DNA of 12,971 nt from an uncultured Francisella sp. (GTDB lineage: Bacteria > Pseudomonadota > Gammaproteobacteria > Burkholderiales > Neisseriaceae): assembly GCA_905373555.1 (NCBI GenBank), contig CAJPTP010000012.1:1-12971 (forward strand). The letters run 5' to 3'. The notes under the pieces are model-generated. The model saw only the letters and a program-made list of their open reading frames with translations. It was not told where the DNA came from and made no database searches. The stretch's first letter is position 1. Every line of letters begins with the position of its first letter. The position numbers and the translations under genes are program-made. Of this stretch, positions 10,450-12,971 are shown in pieces.

Positions 10450-12971
10450 ATGGGCACCGCCAAACCTCAACCGACCGAATCCACGAACGCGATTGTCCGC
10501 TCCGTCTTGTCCTTGGCGGCGACCTTGGCCGCATGCTCGTGGTTTTTCCAAGAATCGATCAACGAATATTGGCTGGTGGCCCGCCACACGGAAAGCCCCT
10601 TGGCGCGCCTCTCCGGCGTCGGCGCTTGGGAAACGGGGGCGCGCGCCAAGTCTTGGGCGGACGGGGCGGCGCAAAGCGCCTACTCCAAGGCGCAGTCGCT
10701 GTTCGACGCCGTCAACCTCGCCTACAACCGCCTCGCGGCCCCCGAGGCGTTGGCCGCCTTGGGGCAAGACGGCGAAGGCCCCGACGGGTTCAAAACGCAG
10801 GGCGGGATCCCCGGCTTGCCGCTGCCGGCAGGCGCCCCGATTGCCGACTCCCCCGACGCCTTGGGCCAAACTCGGGGCGAGGGCGAGGTCGAGGCCGGCC
10901 GCCCGGGCTCGGGCGAGAGCGCGGCCGCATGGGATTCGGGCGATCCCGCCGAAAACCCAAGCGATGACGGGGCCGATTCCGCCTTGGGGCGGCCCGCTTC
11001 GGCCTTGTCCGGTTTCGCCGCGCGGGAAGCCGGGGCGCTTGGCGAGGCGAATGCCGGCCAAGGCGTTTGGGCGATGTTCGACATTCCCCCCGACATGCCT
11101 TTGGCGATGGACGAAGACGCCTATTGGGCGGAGCTTAAGCGGCAAAACGTCGTTCTGCCCGACGCCCCGCGGCCCAAGGCGCAGCCCCGGGCGAACCGGC
11201 CCGCGGCCCAAGAGGGTCAAGGGATCCAAGGGGGCCCAGGCGATAAAGCAGACCCTCCGGCGCGCGCGCAGGCCAAGCGGGATGGCTGGATCGGCGAAGT
11301 CGACGACCCCGAATCGGCCACCCGCGTCATCCGCGGCGGACACAGCGTCGGCCAAGGCGAGATCAAGCTCGCGCCGGGCGAGCAAATCGCGTTCATCGGC
11401 GATTCGATGATGGAGGCGGCGGGATCGAACGCGCAAAAAATCTTGGCCAAGGAATGGAAGGTTCGCGCCGTCAACCTGGGCCGGCACAGCACGGGGCTGA
11501 CCCGGCCGTCCTATTACGATTGGCCCGACGCGGCGCGCCGATACCTGGACTCGCATCCCCAAATCCGCCATGTTTTTGTGTTCATGGGCGCCAACGACCC
11601 TTGGAAGATGAGCGACCCGGAAACGGGCAAGCCGATCGATTTCGGCTCGGCGAAATGGAATGCGATCTATTTTGCGCGGGTCAAGGCCATGGCGCTGCAT
11701 GCGCGCCGGCGCGGCTTGAGCCTGGTTTGGCTGCAAACGCCCAACATGCGCTCGAACAGGCTCAACGCCGGGGCGCATCTGCTCAACGCGCTGTACGCGA
11801 CGGCGATGAAACAAACGGGCGGGATTTACGCCCTGACCAACGACGCCTTGGGCATGGCGGGCAGCGAGGCGTTCACGGCGATCGACAAAAAAGGCCCCGG
11901 CGGCGCGGAAAGGCTGCTGCGCAGCAAAGACGGCGTGCACTTCACCCAAGCGGGGCTCGACGAGCTGGCGGGCTTGATCGTCAGTTACCTGTCGATCAAG
12001 CCCGCCGAAGACGCGCCCGGCGCGGCGGCGCGCAAGCCCGCCTCTGACGCGCCGCGCCTGAGCGCGGGCTTGGGCGCCGAGCCCGGCGCGGGCGCCCCCA
12101 ACCCCGTTCCCATCGTTTACGACTTGCCCGAATTTGGCAAAACGAACGGCACGGGCCGGGCGCCGGGCGGTTCGGGCGAAACGGCCGCCTCGCCGTCCGA
12201 CAAGGCGGCGCGAAGCGGCGCCGACCGCTTCGCCAAGGCGCAAAGCGCGGTCCCCGCGCCGGGGGCGGGCGCGGGCGCGAAATCCGCAAGCGAACCCGCC
12301 GCGGCGGAAGACGGCGAGGATGCCGCCAAGAGCGCCCCGGCGGCCAACCCCACCAAGAGCGGCCAGCCCCGGATGGCGGCCGAGCCCCGGCTCGAACCCG
12401 GCGCCAAGGCGCCAGAGCCCAAAAAAGAAACCGCGGCGCCGACCCTCGAGCGCGCCTTGGGCGGCGCCGAAAGCGCGCCTTTGGCGGGCGCGCCCGCCGC
12501 GGCGACGGCGTCGGAGTCGCCCAATAAGCGGCCGTCGCCCAAGCACAAGGCAGCGCCGCGCGCTGCGGTTTCGCCGCCAAACGATTACGGCCGAGCCCCG
12601 AGCGGCCCGCGCGGGGCCTCAAGCGGCCAACCCGGATGGGGCGCCGGCGCCGCCAACCCCTATCGGGTTGACACCGCTCAACCTTGGGGCGCGCCGGCGA
12701 ACCCGCCATCCGGCCCCAATTTCGCCCTGGCCCCGGCCCCCTTGCCCGAGCCGAGAGGCGACGCGCCGCAGCCGCAAAGCCCAAACCGCGGGCAGCGCGG
12801 CCCGGCGCCCTATGGGCCGGCGCCGAACGGTTTTGGCCCCAACGCGGGCGGATACCCCGCGCCCAACCGCGCCCCCGCGATCCCCGCGCCTCGCGGCCCG
12901 GAGGCGCCCTTCAATCCGGCCTACGGCGCGCAACCGAACGGGGCGCCTTTCGGGGCCCGCCGCCCCGGCGC
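10450..12971 (+). CDS. Membrane-anchored DUF459-type SGNH protein (paralog 2, cut by window end)
   Basis: The frame is open from the ATG to the last base: 840 complete codons, no stop. Its layout copies paralog 1. A hydrophobic anchor lies at about 18-33. A conserved membrane-proximal block runs to about 95 (WFFQESINEYW, ESPL, TGARAK, WADGAAQS). An unconserved acidic/Gly-rich linker holds a Trp/Pro/Asp island at about 207-235 (FDIPPDMP). The SGNH domain (about 310-520) has Ser319 in FIGDSMMEAAG, Asn382 in FMGANDPWK and Asp494/His497 in DGVHFT. By eye about half of the catalytic-domain residues match paralog 1. The tail of more than 300 residues is different: Ala/Lys/Glu-rich, then from about 710 rich in Pro, Asn, Gly and Tyr with APN repeats. 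LAAC ending at Cys29 fits a lipobox, but the hydrophobic run continues past it. Role as for paralog 1; a different acceptor or location is plausible. Confidence 0.85.
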   Translation, partial: MGTAKPQPTESTNAIVRSVLSLAATLAACSWFFQESINEYWLVARHTESPLARLSGVGAWETGARAKSWADGAAQSAYSKAQSLFDAVNLAYNRLAAPEALAALGQDGEGPDGFKTQGGIPGLPLPAGAPIADSPDALGQTRGEGEVEAGRPGSGESAAAWDSGDPAENPSDDGADSALGRPASALSGFAAREAGALGEANAGQGVWAMFDIPPDMPLAMDEDAYWAELKRQNVVLPDAPRPKAQPRANRPAAQEGQGIQGGPGDKADPPARAQAKRDGWIGEVDDPESATRVIRGGHSVGQGEIKLAPGEQIAFIGDSMMEAAGSNAQKILAKEWKVRAVNLGRHSTGLTRPSYYDWPDAARRYLDSHPQIRHVFVFMGANDPWKMSDPETGKPIDFGSAKWNAIYFARVKAMALHARRRGLSLVWLQTPNMRSNRLNAGAHLLNALYATAMKQTGGIYALTNDALGMAGSEAFTAIDKKGPGGAERLLRSKDGVHFTQAGLDELAGLIVSYLSIKPAEDAPGAAARKPASDAPRLSAGLGAEPGAGAPNPVPIVYDLPEFGKTNGTGRAPGGSGETAASPSDKAARSGADRFAKAQSAVPAPGAGAGAKSASEPAAAEDGEDAAKSAPAANPTKSGQPRMAAEPRLEPGAKAPEPKKETAAPTLERALGGAESAPLAGAPAAATASESPNKRPSPKHKAAPRAAVSPPNDYGRAPSGPRGASSGQPGWGAGAANPYRVDTAQPWGAPANPPSGPNFALAPAPLPEPRGDAPQPQSPNRGQRGPAPYGPAPNGFGPNAGGYPAPNRAPAIPAPRGPEAPFNPAYGAQPNGAPFGARRPG

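Noticed and set aside
10177..12546. 789-codon open frame antisense to DUF459 paralog 2
   Set aside because: Arg/Gly/Ala-rich product without recognisable domains; the + strand frame carries a complete SGNH signature through the same bases.
4088..12971. Alginate acetylation operon (algI-algJ-algF-algX)
   Set aside because: The MBOAT alone resembles AlgI; the partners are DUF459-type and PatB/Ape1-like, with no AlgF-like or alginate synthesis gene in view.

Overview
The window is GC-rich bacterial DNA, and every credible gene is on the + strand. The Psd and PssA sequences resemble, from memory, those of betaproteobacteria (Burkholderiales). The heavy Ala/Gly/Lys/Glu low-complexity extensions and the host-envelope style of the second half would fit a Sutterellaceae-like lineage, but the genus cannot be fixed from this sequence alone.

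Left part (1-3995) is housekeeping: psd (phosphatidylserine decarboxylase), a good rho-independent terminator, hflX (ribosome-associated GTPase) with a strong Shine-Dalgarno, then pssA (membrane CDP-diacylglycerol:serine phosphatidyltransferase). PssA and Psd are consecutive steps of phosphatidylethanolamine synthesis; hflX sits between them. A terminator-like hairpin with six T closes this block. All three proteins carry long low-complexity extensions outside their catalytic cores.

Right part (3996-12971) looks like one cell-envelope O-acyl (probably O-acetyl) transfer locus. It starts at an AT-rich promoter/operator island and encodes one membrane-bound O-acyltransferase (MBOAT, AlgI/PatA type) and three SGNH-fold proteins predicted to be exported: a DUF459-type paralog overlapping the MBOAT gene by 14 nt, a PatB/Ape1-like SGNH protein with a signal peptide, and a second DUF459-type paralog that runs off the window end. 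By analogy with PatA/PatB, DltB/DltD and AlgI/AlgJ/AlgX, the MBOAT would pass acyl groups across the inner membrane and the SGNH proteins would put them on, or take them off, a periplasmic polymer such as peptidoglycan or an exopolysaccharide. One MBOAT with three different SGNH partners is the main novelty here.

The SGNH proteins have intact catalytic blocks but very unusual flanks: an eleven-fold Met-Gly-Ser repeat, a strongly cationic block followed by an anionic one, a Pro/Asn/Gly-rich tail, and a short conserved Trp/Pro/Asp island inside otherwise unconserved linkers. No tRNA, rRNA, CRISPR array, insertion sequence or integrase gene was seen.
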